Shown in pieces: positions 6,711 to 13,489 of a stretch of DNA of 28,217 bases (position 1 is the first letter of the stretch; each line of letters begins with the position of its first letter). The DNA comes from a virus, in IMG/VR virus record IMGVR_UViG_3300046462_000777, positions 1-28,217 of that record; one strand, 5' to 3'. The translations under genes and the position numbers were made by a program. Below the pieces are notes generated by a model. The model was given only the letters and a program-made list of their open reading frames with translations, had not been told where the DNA came from and searched no databases.

Positions 6711-7337
6711 TTATGTGGGCTGTTTCTTTTTGTCTATACTAGCTTTAAGCTTATCTCGGAAGCTATTGAAGCTCACATCACTAGACATACACTTCGAAAC
6801 TACATCACTGACTGTCATATTGCTCTTATGGGCTATATATGCCACATATTCAGAGATCTCTTCCTTGCTGAACTCTAACATACCTTTAGCAAGATCGTCG
6901 ATTGTAGAGCCCTTCTCTTCTTCCTTGGGCTTCTCAGCTCTTACGTGTTTCATGGCTTCTTCACCATCATCATCGTAGCTTGATATGCCTAAAATACCGC
7001 ACAAAGCGTATCTCTCGCTATAAGTAAGAGACCCACCCAGGGCTTGTACGTCGGGTTTTGATGTCCTTACATGCATTAAAGAACTTCTCCACTGACCAGA
7101 ACTATGCATTAATAGAGTTTCTAGAAAATCTTTCCCATCTATGTATAGAGGAGCCTGGGAAATTGCCAATTGATTTTCAGATAAAGGCTGTCGTATTACT
7201 GACCATATAGCATCTAAGCTGGCATACTTGGACTTGAAAAAAGGGTTCTTGGAGTCCTTCTCAACGCCTTCCAGCTTTCCTTGGAAGGCTGACAGAGCTT
7301 TTGCAAGCTCTCCTATTTCTGTAGAATGGTATGTCAT
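6711..7337 (-). CDS. erf: ERF family single-strand annealing recombinase
   Basis: This 208-residue protein carries the ERF signatures NPFFKSKYASLDAIW (residues 31-45) and ALGGSLTYSERYAL (99-112), followed by an acidic DDDGEEA box (122-128). ERF proteins, as in P22, anneal complementary single strands and form ring-like oligomers during phage recombination and circularisation. The C-terminal region is less conserved and charged, as usual. It starts by ATGA overlap with the upstream gene. It probably acts with the PD-(D/E)XK nuclease encoded upstream (8019-8636), which could provide resected ends. Family assignment is strong. Confidence 0.9.
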   Translation of the reverse strand: MTYHSTEIGELAKALSAFQGKLEGVEKDSKNPFFKSKYASLDAIWSVIRQPLSENQLAISQAPLYIDGKDFLETLLMHSSGQWRSSLMHVRTSKPDVQALGGSLTYSERYALCGILGISSYDDDGEEAMKHVRAEKPKEEEKGSTIDDLAKGMLEFSKEEISEYVAYIAHKSNMTVSDVVSKCMSSDVSFNSFRDKLKASIDKKKQPT

Positions 7338-7540
7338 TGTAATTGATCCAATAATGATTTAATAAAATTTATAGTATGTTCTCTACCATACTGATAATCC
7401 ACATAATTTACTAAGTAACTTGAGATACGCTCTGTCAACTTACGACCACCATGTTCTTTGAAGTATTTCTTGCAAATATCATTCATATCATCATAAAATT
7501 TTTGCTCACCAAGAGAAATCAGATCTTTGCGGCATTTCAT
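7334..7540 (-). CDS. Hypothetical 68-residue protein
   Basis: A GAGGTG ribosome site lies upstream of ATG 7540, inside the end of the preceding gene. The protein is helical and basic (MNDICKKYFKEHGGRKLTERI), with no recognised motif. It overlaps the ERF gene by ATGA, so co-translation with the recombinase is likely. An accessory recombination role is only an inference from position. Confidence 0.55.
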   Translation of the reverse strand: MKCRKDLISLGEQKFYDDMNDICKKYFKEHGGRKLTERISSYLVNYVDYQYGREHTINFIKSLLDQLQ

Positions 7541-7681
7541 CTAGCACCTCATCATTTCGTAGATGTGTTCTTCATAATCTTTTTCATTGGCAGCCTGCAC
7601 TTCCAAATCTTCTTCGTCAACTTCTTCTTCATACAGAAATGAAGGTTCAAACCAAGCATCACATGGTCCTAAGTCTTTCAT
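7541..7681 (-). CDS. Acidic 46-residue micro-protein
   Basis: The reading frame runs from ATG 7681 (overlapping the upstream stop as ATGA) to TAG 7541, immediately before the ATG of the next gene. The product begins MKDLGPCDAWFEPSF and becomes strongly acidic (YEEEVDEEDLEVQ). Perfect nesting between two genes, with no gap, supports that it is real. Acidic micro-proteins of this kind occur among phage early genes, sometimes as host-protein inhibitors, but nothing specific supports that here. Confidence 0.6.
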   Translation of the reverse strand: MKDLGPCDAWFEPSFLYEEEVDEEDLEVQAANEKDYEEHIYEMMRC

Positions 7682-7878
7682 TTTGCACCTACCATGTTGA
7701 TCATTCTAAACATATCATTATAGAGCCTTTCCCATGTTCTGGATTCTGCTCTAAGTTCTTCAATCTCACGCTGAAGTAACAAACACTTAGTTGATATTTC
7801 ATCGAGTTGTATATCAAGGACAGATAAAACTTCTTGATCTGAATGATCATGATCTGTCATGGTGTGAAATGTATTCAT
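7678..7878 (-). CDS. Coiled-coil hypothetical protein
   Basis: This 66-residue protein has a strong GGAGG ribosome site before ATG 7878. Residues ~22-60 form one amphipathic helix (LDIQLDEISTKCLLLQREIEELRAES), a likely dimeric coiled coil. It is the first gene of the ERF operon and lies after a structured ~110-base leader. Function unknown. Confidence 0.6.
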   Translation of the reverse strand: MNTFHTMTDHDHSDQEVLSVLDIQLDEISTKCLLLQREIEELRAESRTWERLYNDMFRMINMVGAK

Positions 7879-7910
7879 AAGAACCTCCGTTCTATAATAA
7901 ATTCAGGTCT

Positions 7911-7934
7911 GACCCCTAGCTCCAACTAGGGGTC
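7911..7934 (-). promoter_or_regulatory. Leader hairpin upstream of ERF operon
   Basis: GACCCCTAG (7911-7919) and CTAGGGGTC (7926-7934) are perfect 9-base arms around a 6-base loop. They lie 33 bases before ATG 7878 in the leftward transcript. There is no U tract, so an attenuator, RNase site or leader element fits better than an intrinsic terminator. Confidence 0.45.
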
Positions 7935-7996
7935 GTTTACTCAGCAGCTACAACCTTGGCGCCTTAGCGATTTTGGGAGACTTGCTTTGTATCTTT

Positions 7997-8026
7997 ACTA
8001 TATCACTTTTCTAATATATTAGTCAA
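7997..8026 (-). promoter_or_regulatory. Sigma70-type promoter for ERF operon
   Basis: Reading leftward, TTGACT (8026-8021) and TATAGT (8002-7997) are 18 bases apart. The -35 box begins TTGACTAATA, also present in the palindrome at 8653-8672 near the HTH regulator, so the same protein may bind both. A start near 7990 would give a leader of ~110 bases. Confidence 0.55.
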
Positions 8027-8636
8027 ACGTTAATCCTTCATGATGTAATTCAGAATACCTAACAGCCTCTGCAATGCATCTATCAAGCACATTTTCATCG
8101 AACTGAAAGTCATGTGTTACAGGTCTTTTTCCATTTTTATTCAGTTGTATCCAAGTAAAAGTGTCTGATATCTCTACACCATTTTGTCTGAGAAGATAGC
8201 AATAGAAATGTGCTTGCATGTTCCAGATTTCTTTATCGGCAGAATGGCTGCATTTGAAGTCTATAAGACAAGGAACATCACTATCCTTAAAGCATACTAG
8301 AGCGTCAATCTGACCAGTGATTCTCAAGTCATCATCATACAAACGGTGTTCCATGAGCTGAAATTCGGGTTTATAAGCCTTATCCCACTCACTAAAGCTT
8401 AAGAAATACCCCAGACCTCTTTTTTCCCATCTCATTATTTCGTAACTATAGGGGTTTATGACAGGATACTCATCAAAGAAGGGAATACCATCGGACTTCT
8501 CTTCAGCGATATTCCTGTGAACTTCACTTCCGATCTTGCCTTTGACCTCTAAGACTTTTGGATCAATGTCACTTCTGTCTCTCAAGCCATTCAGAATTTC
8601 TGAAACTCGTATATAACCTGGTCTAATATATTCCAT
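8019..8636 (-). CDS. PD-(D/E)XK nuclease, Cas4/RecB-like
   Basis: I choose ATG 8636 because GGAGG lies just upstream. An in-frame ATG at 8672 would overlap the regulatory palindrome. The 205-residue protein has the ordered motifs of the RecB/Cas4 nuclease group: GSEVH (His40), GQID (Asp111), LIDFKCS (Asp126, Lys128) and QAHFYCYLL (Gln141, Tyr145). These coordinate metal and DNA in exonucleases. No four-cysteine iron-sulfur cluster is visible, so it is closer to a phage RecB-like exonuclease than to classical Cas4. It likely resects ends for the ERF annealing protein in the adjacent operon. Activity is inferred from motifs. Confidence 0.8.
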   Translation of the reverse strand: MEYIRPGYIRVSEILNGLRDRSDIDPKVLEVKGKIGSEVHRNIAEEKSDGIPFFDEYPVINPYSYEIMRWEKRGLGYFLSFSEWDKAYKPEFQLMEHRLYDDDLRITGQIDALVCFKDSDVPCLIDFKCSHSADKEIWNMQAHFYCYLLRQNGVEISDTFTWIQLNKNGKRPVTHDFQFDENVLDRCIAEAVRYSELHHEGLTFD

Positions 8637-8652
8637 ATAACCTCCAATGTTC

Positions 8653-8682
8653 TTGACTAATAGTATAGTCAAATGATATGTT
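8653..8682 (+). promoter_or_regulatory. Promoter overlapping palindromic operator
   Basis: TTGACTA (8653-8659) and TAGTCAA (8666-8672) form a perfect 7-base palindrome with a 6-base spacer. The left arm supplies a -35 TTGACT, with a TATGTT -10 box at 8677-8682. Its position between a divergent nuclease gene and an HTH gene suggests autoregulation by that HTH protein. Confidence 0.5.
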
Positions 8683-8707
8683 GTTGTCCATATATTTAGG
8701 AGCCCAC

Positions 8708-8893
8708 ATGAAGCTACAAGACTATCTGAAAAAGGAAAAAATCAAGCCAATTAAAATGGCTGCTGACCTAGGTGTATCACTTGCAACTGTATACAATTGG
8801 ATATCAGGATTTTCCAAACCTAAAGTAGAGCATCTTCAACTGATTGAAGCATTCACAAACAAGAAGGTATTGCCTAAGGATTTTTATGTCTGA
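8708..8893 (+). CDS. Cro/CI-type HTH regulator
   Basis: This 61-residue protein starts at ATG 8708, preceded by AGGAG at 8699-8703. An in-frame ATG at 8678 lacks such support. IKPIKMAADLGVSLATVYNWI (residues ~12-32) is a helix-turn-helix, followed by GFSKPKVEHLQLIEAF, matching small Cro/CI-like regulators. It is the first rightward gene beyond a palindromic operator and its divergent partner is a recombination nuclease. It likely represses one or both promoters and could be the switch between early and later expression. Size fits Cro better than a full CI with a cleavage domain. Confidence 0.75.
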   Translation: MKLQDYLKKEKIKPIKMAADLGVSLATVYNWISGFSKPKVEHLQLIEAFTNKKVLPKDFYV

Positions 8894-9293
8894 GTATATA
8901 AAGGTAGATACAGCGGCTGATCTTGCTGGATTGACTGTACAAACTATTTATAAAGCCATTCGTAAAGGTGTGTTGAAATACAAAACTATCGCCAGAGTTC
9001 GCTATACGACAAAGCCTTGGCTGAATGATTACCTATCATCTAGATTCGATCGCCAACGAGTCTGTTTCCAAGGAAAGCGTTGTTTTGACTATCTTGCCGG
9101 AGAATGGTCTGTGAAAATGGCAGCGACATATCTACAGACGACAATTCAATCCATACATTATATGATCAGAAATGGACATATAAAGTCTTATCGCAAAGGA
9201 TCTTATCATGTAATTCCTAGAGAATCTGTGGATCAAATGATGGCGACTCGTGGATATATTCGTTACGAACGGAAGACAAAAAAATCAGCCTGA
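8886..9293 (+). CDS. Tandem excisionase/MerR-type HTH protein
   Basis: The start is ATG 8886, overlapping the preceding stop, with AAGGA at 8876-8880. The 135-residue protein has two successive HTH units of excisionase-like type. Residues ~5-35 read VDTAADLAGLTVQTIYKAIRK, and ~73-100 read WSVKMAATYLQTTIQSIHYMI; each is followed by a basic wing (RVRYTTKPW; SYRKGSYHVI). Excisionases and small MerR-type regulators usually carry one such unit. Two in one chain suggest binding of two half-sites, perhaps the direct repeats just downstream. Regulator role is inferred; an excisionase role is weak since no integrase is seen. Confidence 0.65.
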   Translation: MSEYIKVDTAADLAGLTVQTIYKAIRKGVLKYKTIARVRYTTKPWLNDYLSSRFDRQRVCFQGKRCFDYLAGEWSVKMAATYLQTTIQSIHYMIRNGHIKSYRKGSYHVIPRESVDQMMATRGYIRYERKTKKSA

Positions 9294-9308
9294 TATGTAC
9301 GCAAAAAG

Positions 9309-9360
9309 GCATTTTGAGTACACGTCTTGAAAAACATGTTTACGGAAAGTGCATTTTGAG
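9309..9360. repeat. Direct repeat GCATTTTGAG x2
   Basis: Identical 10-mers at 9309-9318 and 9351-9360 are 42 bases apart start to start, close to four helical turns. They occupy the 99-base gap before the resolvase gene and could bind a protein on one DNA face. Confidence 0.45.
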
Positions 9361-9392
9361 GATATGAATAATCAAAAACTTTAGCAGGTACA

Positions 9393-9785
9393 ATGCTAAT
9401 ATTTGAAATCCATATGATACCGAGACCTCAGAAGCAAACTCTATTTGGAAAGAAGAAAGCATACGACCCATCGAAACAACAGAAGCAGGCTATACAATGG
9501 CAGATAAGACCTTATGCACCCAAAGAGCCATTAAACACCCCTCTTAGCGTCGACATAACGTTTTATCTGCCTATACCTAAAGGGACAGCGAAACTCTTAA
9601 AACAGCAAATGATTAATCAAACGGTATATCCAACGAAACGACCAGACATTGATAACTTAGCCTACATAGTCACCAATGCCATGAAAGATATTGTATATGT
9701 TGATGATTCGCAAGTAGTGGATCTAATACTTAGAAAGAGATATTCCGACACACCTAAAACAGTGATCAAGGTATTAGAGCTATGA
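9393..9785 (+). CDS. rusA: RusA-type Holliday junction resolvase
   Basis: This 130-residue protein shows the RusA signature: KRPDIDNLAYIVTNAMKDIVYVDDSQV, summarised as PDIDNL at residues 84-89, then KD at 98-99 and the DD pair at 104-105. The acidic residues bind metal in a dimer that cuts four-way junctions. In phages RusA resolves recombination or packaging intermediates, matching the ERF and nuclease genes nearby and the terminase downstream. Length is typical. An AGG-containing weak ribosome site precedes the ATG. It overlaps the next small gene by ATGA. Confidence 0.9.
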   Translation: MLIFEIHMIPRPQKQTLFGKKKAYDPSKQQKQAIQWQIRPYAPKEPLNTPLSVDITFYLPIPKGTAKLLKQQMINQTVYPTKRPDIDNLAYIVTNAMKDIVYVDDSQVVDLILRKRYSDTPKTVIKVLEL

Positions 9786-9943
9786 AAGTGATACATGAGT
9801 CGGACAAAGAGGAAGAATACATAGAGATACACCTTTCTGAGAAAGAGATCAGGGATCTATTATTACTTTACCATTTAGAATACACCTCCAAATCGGATGA
9901 AGAGTTTCGCAAGCCTCTTAACATTTTTATAAGGAAGAGATGA
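9782..9943 (+). CDS. Hypothetical 53-residue protein
   Basis: The frame begins with ATGA overlap to the resolvase stop and ends one base before the next start. The product is acidic at the N-terminus (MKVIHESDKEEEYIEIHL) and helical later (EKEIRDLLLLYHLEY). Tight overlap supports expression. No family recognised. Confidence 0.55.
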   Translation: MKVIHESDKEEEYIEIHLSEKEIRDLLLLYHLEYTSKSDEEFRKPLNIFIRKR

Positions 9944-9944
9944 T

Positions 9945-10091
9945 ATGCCACTATCCAAAGGTAAAAGCAAAGCAGTAATCGGAAAGAACATCAAAGAAAT
10001 GGAAGAAACGGGACATTCAAAAGCCCAAAGTATCGCAGCTGCGCTCAATCAAGCGAGGAAAAGCGGTGCAAAGATACCGAAGAAAAAATAA
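9945..10091 (+). CDS. Small basic protein, DUF6496-like
   Basis: This 48-residue protein begins MPLSKGKSKAVIGKNIKEM and continues GHSKAQSIAAALNQARKSG. This is the pattern of a widespread short phage protein family (MPLxKGKSxxxIxxNIxEL...AxAIAL) with no assigned function. It is lysine-rich and probably binds nucleic acid or a virion protein. GGAAGAG lies upstream and the stop overlaps the next start as TAATG. Confidence 0.65.
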   Translation: MPLSKGKSKAVIGKNIKEMEETGHSKAQSIAAALNQARKSGAKIPKKK

Positions 10092-10429
10092 TGCACGAAT
10101 ATATGCTCATAACAGCTTGGCCACTATTTAGCTCAAAATCATTTCATAAGACATACCAAGATGTTGAAGCGAAATTGACAGATGTGTTTAGCCAAACTGA
10201 TGACTATTATGAGAAAATGGGACGGGAATTTAACTACAATCCCAATTGGTATACAGGAGAATACCCTGGTATATTCTTATACAAAATATGGCCACAAAAA
10301 CCTCACCTCATGAGGCTTATTGGCAAACCTAAAGCATGCATAAAACCCGAGATTAATGATGGATTGGATACTTGCAACAGATTCGAAGCCGGAGACGGGC
10401 AAGATAGTGAAGATATTGTGTCTACTTGA
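10091..10429 (+). CDS. Hypothetical protein, 112 residues
   Basis: The start overlaps the previous stop (TAATG). The N-terminal 85 residues look like genuine protein with aromatic-rich segments (FNYNPNWYTGEYPGIFLYKIW). The last ~25 residues overlap the next gene in another frame and are low-complexity acidic, so this end may be under constraint from that gene. No family recognised. Confidence 0.5.
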   Translation: MHEYMLITAWPLFSSKSFHKTYQDVEAKLTDVFSQTDDYYEKMGREFNYNPNWYTGEYPGIFLYKIWPQKPHLMRLIGKPKACIKPEINDGLDTCNRFEAGDGQDSEDIVST

Positions 10430-10538
10430 GACCACAGGGACGTTTGACCCAAAAGATGGAATGGATTGGCATCAACTGCCTGATGCTGATGTAAAAGCTG
10501 AAGTAACACATTGGAAGGAAGCCACAGATGATAAATGA
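10359..10538 (+). CDS. DUF551-like small protein
   Basis: MDWILATDSKPETGKIVKILC and the later VTHWKE match the plan of DUF551 phage proteins (W-x-P-E-x-G-x-x-V ... VTHW). An ATG at 10356 is an equal alternative start. The start lies inside the previous gene (about 74-base overlap in another frame). GAG at 10350 is a weak ribosome site. Function of the family is unknown. Confidence 0.55.
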   Translation: MDWILATDSKPETGKIVKILCLLETTGTFDPKDGMDWHQLPDADVKAEVTHWKEATDDK

Positions 10539-10734
10539 TTTTATTGAATGGAAAAAGGTTCAGGGACCTTTCGTTAGTGACGATGAGTTTTTTAAAGAGC
10601 GATATGATACAGTAGATGAAATACCTCAACCATTTAAGGATATATTCCTTAGCATGTATGTGTTAAATCATAAACTTAACGCTACTATGCAGGTTGTGGA
10701 CAGTATCTTAGATCACATGGAAGATGAAGAATAA
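10528..10734 (+). CDS. Hypothetical 68-residue protein
   Basis: It starts within the end of the preceding gene, with AAGGAAG about 11 bases upstream. The protein is acidic with a mid section SDDEFFKERYDTVDEIPQPFKD and a helical C-terminus (NHKLNATMQVVDSILDHMEDEE). Its arrangement fits a small regulatory or structural accessory protein, but no family is recognised. Confidence 0.55.
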   Translation: MINDFIEWKKVQGPFVSDDEFFKERYDTVDEIPQPFKDIFLSMYVLNHKLNATMQVVDSILDHMEDEE

Positions 10735-10743
10735 AGGAAATAT

Positions 10744-10935
10744 ATGGCACTACTTCAGAACTTATTGGCATTTGCCTCTCAGCATTCGGACTTGGTAAAG
10801 CAGATCGAAGGACTTGCTCTTAATGAGCTTATTGCCCTCATCAAGCAGCTTTCACCAAACCATCCTTTATTTGCGCATGTAGCATTGGCTATAGTGGCGT
10901 TAGTCGAGAAAATGCAAGGCGTTAACCAAGGATAA
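10744..10935 (+). CDS. Hydrophobic 63-residue protein
   Basis: AAAGGAAA lies before ATG 10744. The sequence is mostly alternating hydrophobic helices (LLQNLLAFASQHSDLVKQIE and HVALAIVALVEKMQG), with few charges. It could be a small membrane-associated or oligomeric helical protein. Holin-like topology cannot be claimed because no clear long transmembrane segment is present. Confidence 0.5.
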   Translation: MALLQNLLAFASQHSDLVKQIEGLALNELIALIKQLSPNHPLFAHVALAIVALVEKMQGVNQG

Positions 10936-10938
10936 GTT

Positions 10939-11019
10939 ATGTTGGTACATATATTTGAAGTGTTCTCGGGAGTTGTGCTCTCGGATATGTTTTTGTCATG
11001 GGTAAAGAGGAAAAAGTAA
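10939..11019 (+). CDS. Very small single-span membrane protein (26 aa)
   Basis: MLVHIFEVFSGVVLSDMFLSW ends in a basic tail (VKRKK). The frame runs from ATG 10939 to TAA 11019, directly adjacent to the terminase small-subunit start. Perfect packing between two genes supports it, but the size limits confidence. Confidence 0.4.
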   Translation: MLVHIFEVFSGVVLSDMFLSWVKRKK

Positions 11020-11427
11020 ATGGCTGCACCCAAGGGTAATCAGTACGCTAAAGGATTGACTACTAATGGTAGACCAGAAAAATATACTCAAGAATGGCTT
11101 ATTGAAGAAGCTAAAGCTTTACGTCAATGGATTGACAATGATAATAACTTTTTTTTAAAGGGATTCTCTTATCAAAGAGGTTATGACCCTACAAGAATCC
11201 ATGAATTTGTAAAGAAATCAGAAGATTTTTCGAGTGCCTACGACTATGCAAAGCACAAACAGACTGAGAGATTTCTTACAAACGGTCTGAAAAGAACATG
11301 GGATCCGGGATTCACAAAATATGCTATGGCTAGAGTTTGTGGTGATGAATGGAAGAACTCCTGGGATAGGGAAGAAGATAAATCTGAGGGTCCAACAACA
11401 GTGATCATCAACAAGATTGGTAAATGA
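11020..11427 (+). CDS. terS: Terminase small subunit-like DNA packaging protein
   Basis: This 135-residue protein begins MAAPKGNQYAKG...GRPEKYT, an N-terminal signature common in phage small terminase and packaging proteins. A helical DNA-binding region follows (EWLIEEAKALRQWI, then YDPTRIHEFVKKSEDFSSAYDYAKHKQTERF). Small terminases recognise the packaging site and stimulate the large-subunit ATPase. It is preceded by AAGAGGAAAAAG and overlaps the large subunit start (ATGA at 11424), the usual pairing. Assignment rests on N-terminus and adjacency. Confidence 0.8.
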   Translation: MAAPKGNQYAKGLTTNGRPEKYTQEWLIEEAKALRQWIDNDNNFFLKGFSYQRGYDPTRIHEFVKKSEDFSSAYDYAKHKQTERFLTNGLKRTWDPGFTKYAMARVCGDEWKNSWDREEDKSEGPTTVIINKIGK

Positions 11428-12749
11428 CAGTCATAACACTCCCGCATAACTTCGAAGCTAGAGACTACCAAATACCATTCTTTCGATACATGCATGATAA
11501 TGGGAAGCGTGCTGTGCTTGTGTGGCATAGGAGAGCTGGCAAAGACACATGTGCTTGGAACTTCCTCATTTCTGAAGCCTATGAGAAGAAAGGCATCTAT
11601 TACTATATCTTCCCGACATTCGCCCAAGGACGTAAGGTTCTCTGGGATGGCATGACAAATGACGGATTCAAGTTTCTAGACTTCATTCCAAAGCCACTGC
11701 TACTTGGACAGCCTAACAATCAAGAGATGAAAATAAGGCTTAAGAATGGCTCGCTCATTCAGATTGTTGGATCAGATCGTTATGACGCGATCATGGGTAC
11801 CAACCCCACGGGATGCATATTCAGTGAGTATAGTTTGCAAAACCCCAACGCTTGGCAATACATCAGACCTATTCTCGATGTCAACAATGGCTGGGCAATA
11901 TTTGTATTCACACCAAGAGGTCAAAACCATGCTAAAGAGCTATTTGATATGGCTCAGCACAATCCTTCCTGGTTTTGCGAGAGAATTACCGTTGACGATA
12001 CAGGTATACTTTCGAAGGAAAAGATTACAGAGCTTCAGGAAAAAGAGAATGTTTCGAGAGACATGATAGAACAGGAGTACTACTGTTCCTTCACATTGGG
12101 CATTCAGGGATCCTACTACGCCAAATACCTTCAAGAATGCAGTGATTCAGGTCGTATAGGTAGAGTTCCACATGACCCTCAGACTCGTGTATACACAGCG
12201 GTCGATATTGGCGTTGGTGATAGCACCTGTATCATATGGTTCCAATGCGCTGGCAAGGAAATACGTTGTATAGATTATTACGAGAATTCTGGTGAAGGAC
12301 TCCCTCATTACGCCAAGATCATCAAAGAAAAGCCCTATGTTTATGGGTCACACTTTGCACCTCATGACATGAATTCACGAGAGTTCTCTCATGGCCTCTC
12401 ACGTCGCGAAGTAGCAGCTAACTTAGGTCTCAACTTCACTATACTCCCTACGTTGAAGATGACCAAGGAAGAGGCGATAGAATGCGTCAGAGGCCGCTTT
12501 CATAGATGCTGGTTTGATGCTGAGAAATGCAAAAGACTTATCCTATGCTTAGAAAATTATCGTAAAGAATGGAATGATAAGTTACATGTATACAGCGAAA
12601 GGCCAAGACATGACTGGGCTAGCCATGGAGCAGATGCGTTTTCATATTTATGCCATGCTGTAAAGCTTAATATAGATACCGAGTCTAGGGGCCCGAGTGA
12701 TGATGATGTTGACCGTATGATGGATAGATATAACCCTAGGTTTTCATGA
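11424..12749 (+). CDS. terL: Terminase large subunit (ATPase and nuclease)
   Basis: The 441-residue protein carries a Walker A-type motif WHRRAGKDT (34-42), a Walker B/catalytic region CIFSEYSLQNP (131-141) and coupling motif TPRG (163-166). The nuclease half has Asp261 in VDIGVGD, Asp315 in PHDMNSREF and Asp404 in HGADAFSYL, the RNase H-like metal ligands. It translocates DNA into the prohead and cuts concatemers, docking on the portal encoded downstream. The acidic pair is Ser-Glu rather than Asp-Glu, which recurs in this terminase branch. Length matches the family. Packaging mode (headful versus cohesive end) cannot be read here. Confidence 0.93.
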   Translation: MTVITLPHNFEARDYQIPFFRYMHDNGKRAVLVWHRRAGKDTCAWNFLISEAYEKKGIYYYIFPTFAQGRKVLWDGMTNDGFKFLDFIPKPLLLGQPNNQEMKIRLKNGSLIQIVGSDRYDAIMGTNPTGCIFSEYSLQNPNAWQYIRPILDVNNGWAIFVFTPRGQNHAKELFDMAQHNPSWFCERITVDDTGILSKEKITELQEKENVSRDMIEQEYYCSFTLGIQGSYYAKYLQECSDSGRIGRVPHDPQTRVYTAVDIGVGDSTCIIWFQCAGKEIRCIDYYENSGEGLPHYAKIIKEKPYVYGSHFAPHDMNSREFSHGLSRREVAANLGLNFTILPTLKMTKEEAIECVRGRFHRCWFDAEKCKRLILCLENYRKEWNDKLHVYSERPRHDWASHGADAFSYLCHAVKLNIDTESRGPSDDDVDRMMDRYNPRFS

Positions 12750-13042
12750 ATGAAGGTGAATATAAAATAGTCATTGATAAAGATAAGCTTGAAGGTCTTA
12801 AATATTGCCAGAATATAGTAGATGTCATACATATTCTTAGCAGAGATATGCCAGAAGAGCTCAAGCCTTATTGCCATATTACTCTAGCTCGTATAGAGGA
12901 ACTTGCTGAGTCTCTTGAGATTGGCTGGAGAAAATGGCTAGTGAATGATTTTAATCGTAGTTTGGGTGACAGTCCACTTCTCAAACCTATGCGCTGCATA
13001 GAGACCAATAGAAAGTATTTCCCAGACTGTGATGATTTATGA
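12746..13042 (+). CDS. Hypothetical 98-residue protein
   Basis: It overlaps terL by ATGA. The protein is helical with a mid section EELKPYCHITLARIEELAESLEI, followed by WRKWLVNDFNRSLGD. No known motif is seen. Tight linkage to terminase suggests a packaging-time function, but this is inference. Confidence 0.55.
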   Translation: MNEGEYKIVIDKDKLEGLKYCQNIVDVIHILSRDMPEELKPYCHITLARIEELAESLEIGWRKWLVNDFNRSLGDSPLLKPMRCIETNRKYFPDCDDL

Positions 13043-13049
13043 GGTAACC

Positions 13050-13133
13050 ATGATAAGTCGTGAGTCCTATATCTATACTTTAATTCTAGGTGTCATTTTC
13101 TTTTTGATATGGCACACTTTATCTAAACAATAG
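13050..13133 (+). CDS. Single-span membrane micro-protein (27 aa)
   Basis: MISRESYIYTLILGVIFFLIW is a strong hydrophobic segment preceded by GAGGT five bases upstream of ATG 13050. The frame ends at TAG 13131-13133, whose GGAG also serves as ribosome site for the next gene. Topology suggests a tiny inner-membrane protein; function unknown. Confidence 0.5.
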   Translation: MISRESYIYTLILGVIFFLIWHTLSKQ

Positions 13134-13141
13134 GAGTGTAT

Positions 13142-13363
13142 ATGTCTATAGACCCTACAAGATCGATGCATCAGCTGCCAGAGTATAAAGTACAAGAGCC
13201 TGCAAAGCCTAAAGAACAAACTGTAGAAACTCCTCCTCCATCACAGCCCAATCCAATCTTTGTTCCACCACATCCACTTAGAAGACAGAATGCTATTGGG
13301 GACATCCATGCTCAAAGAGCCTATATTCAGAACATATGGCCAGACGTTCACTTTGGAGATTAA
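13142..13363 (+). CDS. Proline-rich small protein 1
   Basis: Start ATG 13142 has GGAG at 13133-13136. A GTG at 13136 would be too close to that site. The 73-residue product is proline/glutamine-rich (VQEPAKPKEQTVETPPPSQP, FVPPHPLRRQ) and unstructured in appearance. It is the first of five tiny proline-rich genes up to 14758. Such sequences suit extended linkers or partner-binding peptides; none is assigned. Confidence 0.55.
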   Translation: MSIDPTRSMHQLPEYKVQEPAKPKEQTVETPPPSQPNPIFVPPHPLRRQNAIGDIHAQRAYIQNIWPDVHFGD

Positions 13364-13489
13364 ATGGCATACACAAACTTAACACCTGTTCCACCAAGAC
13401 CTCCTAAGCAGTGGCCACAACCACAGACAGTAATAAGTAATAATCCAAATCCGGTTATAAATATCCCTTTAGGACCGATCCAAAGATGA
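13364..13489 (+). CDS. Proline-rich micro-protein 2 (41 aa)
   Basis: The frame runs from ATG 13364, immediately after the preceding stop, to TGA 13489, overlapping the next start as ATGA. It reads MAYTNLTPVPPRPPKQWPQP and continues NNPNPVINIPLGPIQ. Abutting ends support translation. Composition matches its proline-rich neighbours. Confidence 0.5.
   Translation: MAYTNLTPVPPRPPKQWPQPQTVISNNPNPVINIPLGPIQR

Noticed and set aside
8653-8672. Palindrome considered as an attachment site or rolling-circle nick
   Set aside because: No integrase or Rep is nearby and it overlaps a promoter next to an HTH gene; an operator explains it better.
10303-10629. 108-residue minus-strand frame
   Set aside because: Opposite two overlapping rightward genes with better starts; low-complexity hydrophobic N-terminus arises from the complement.
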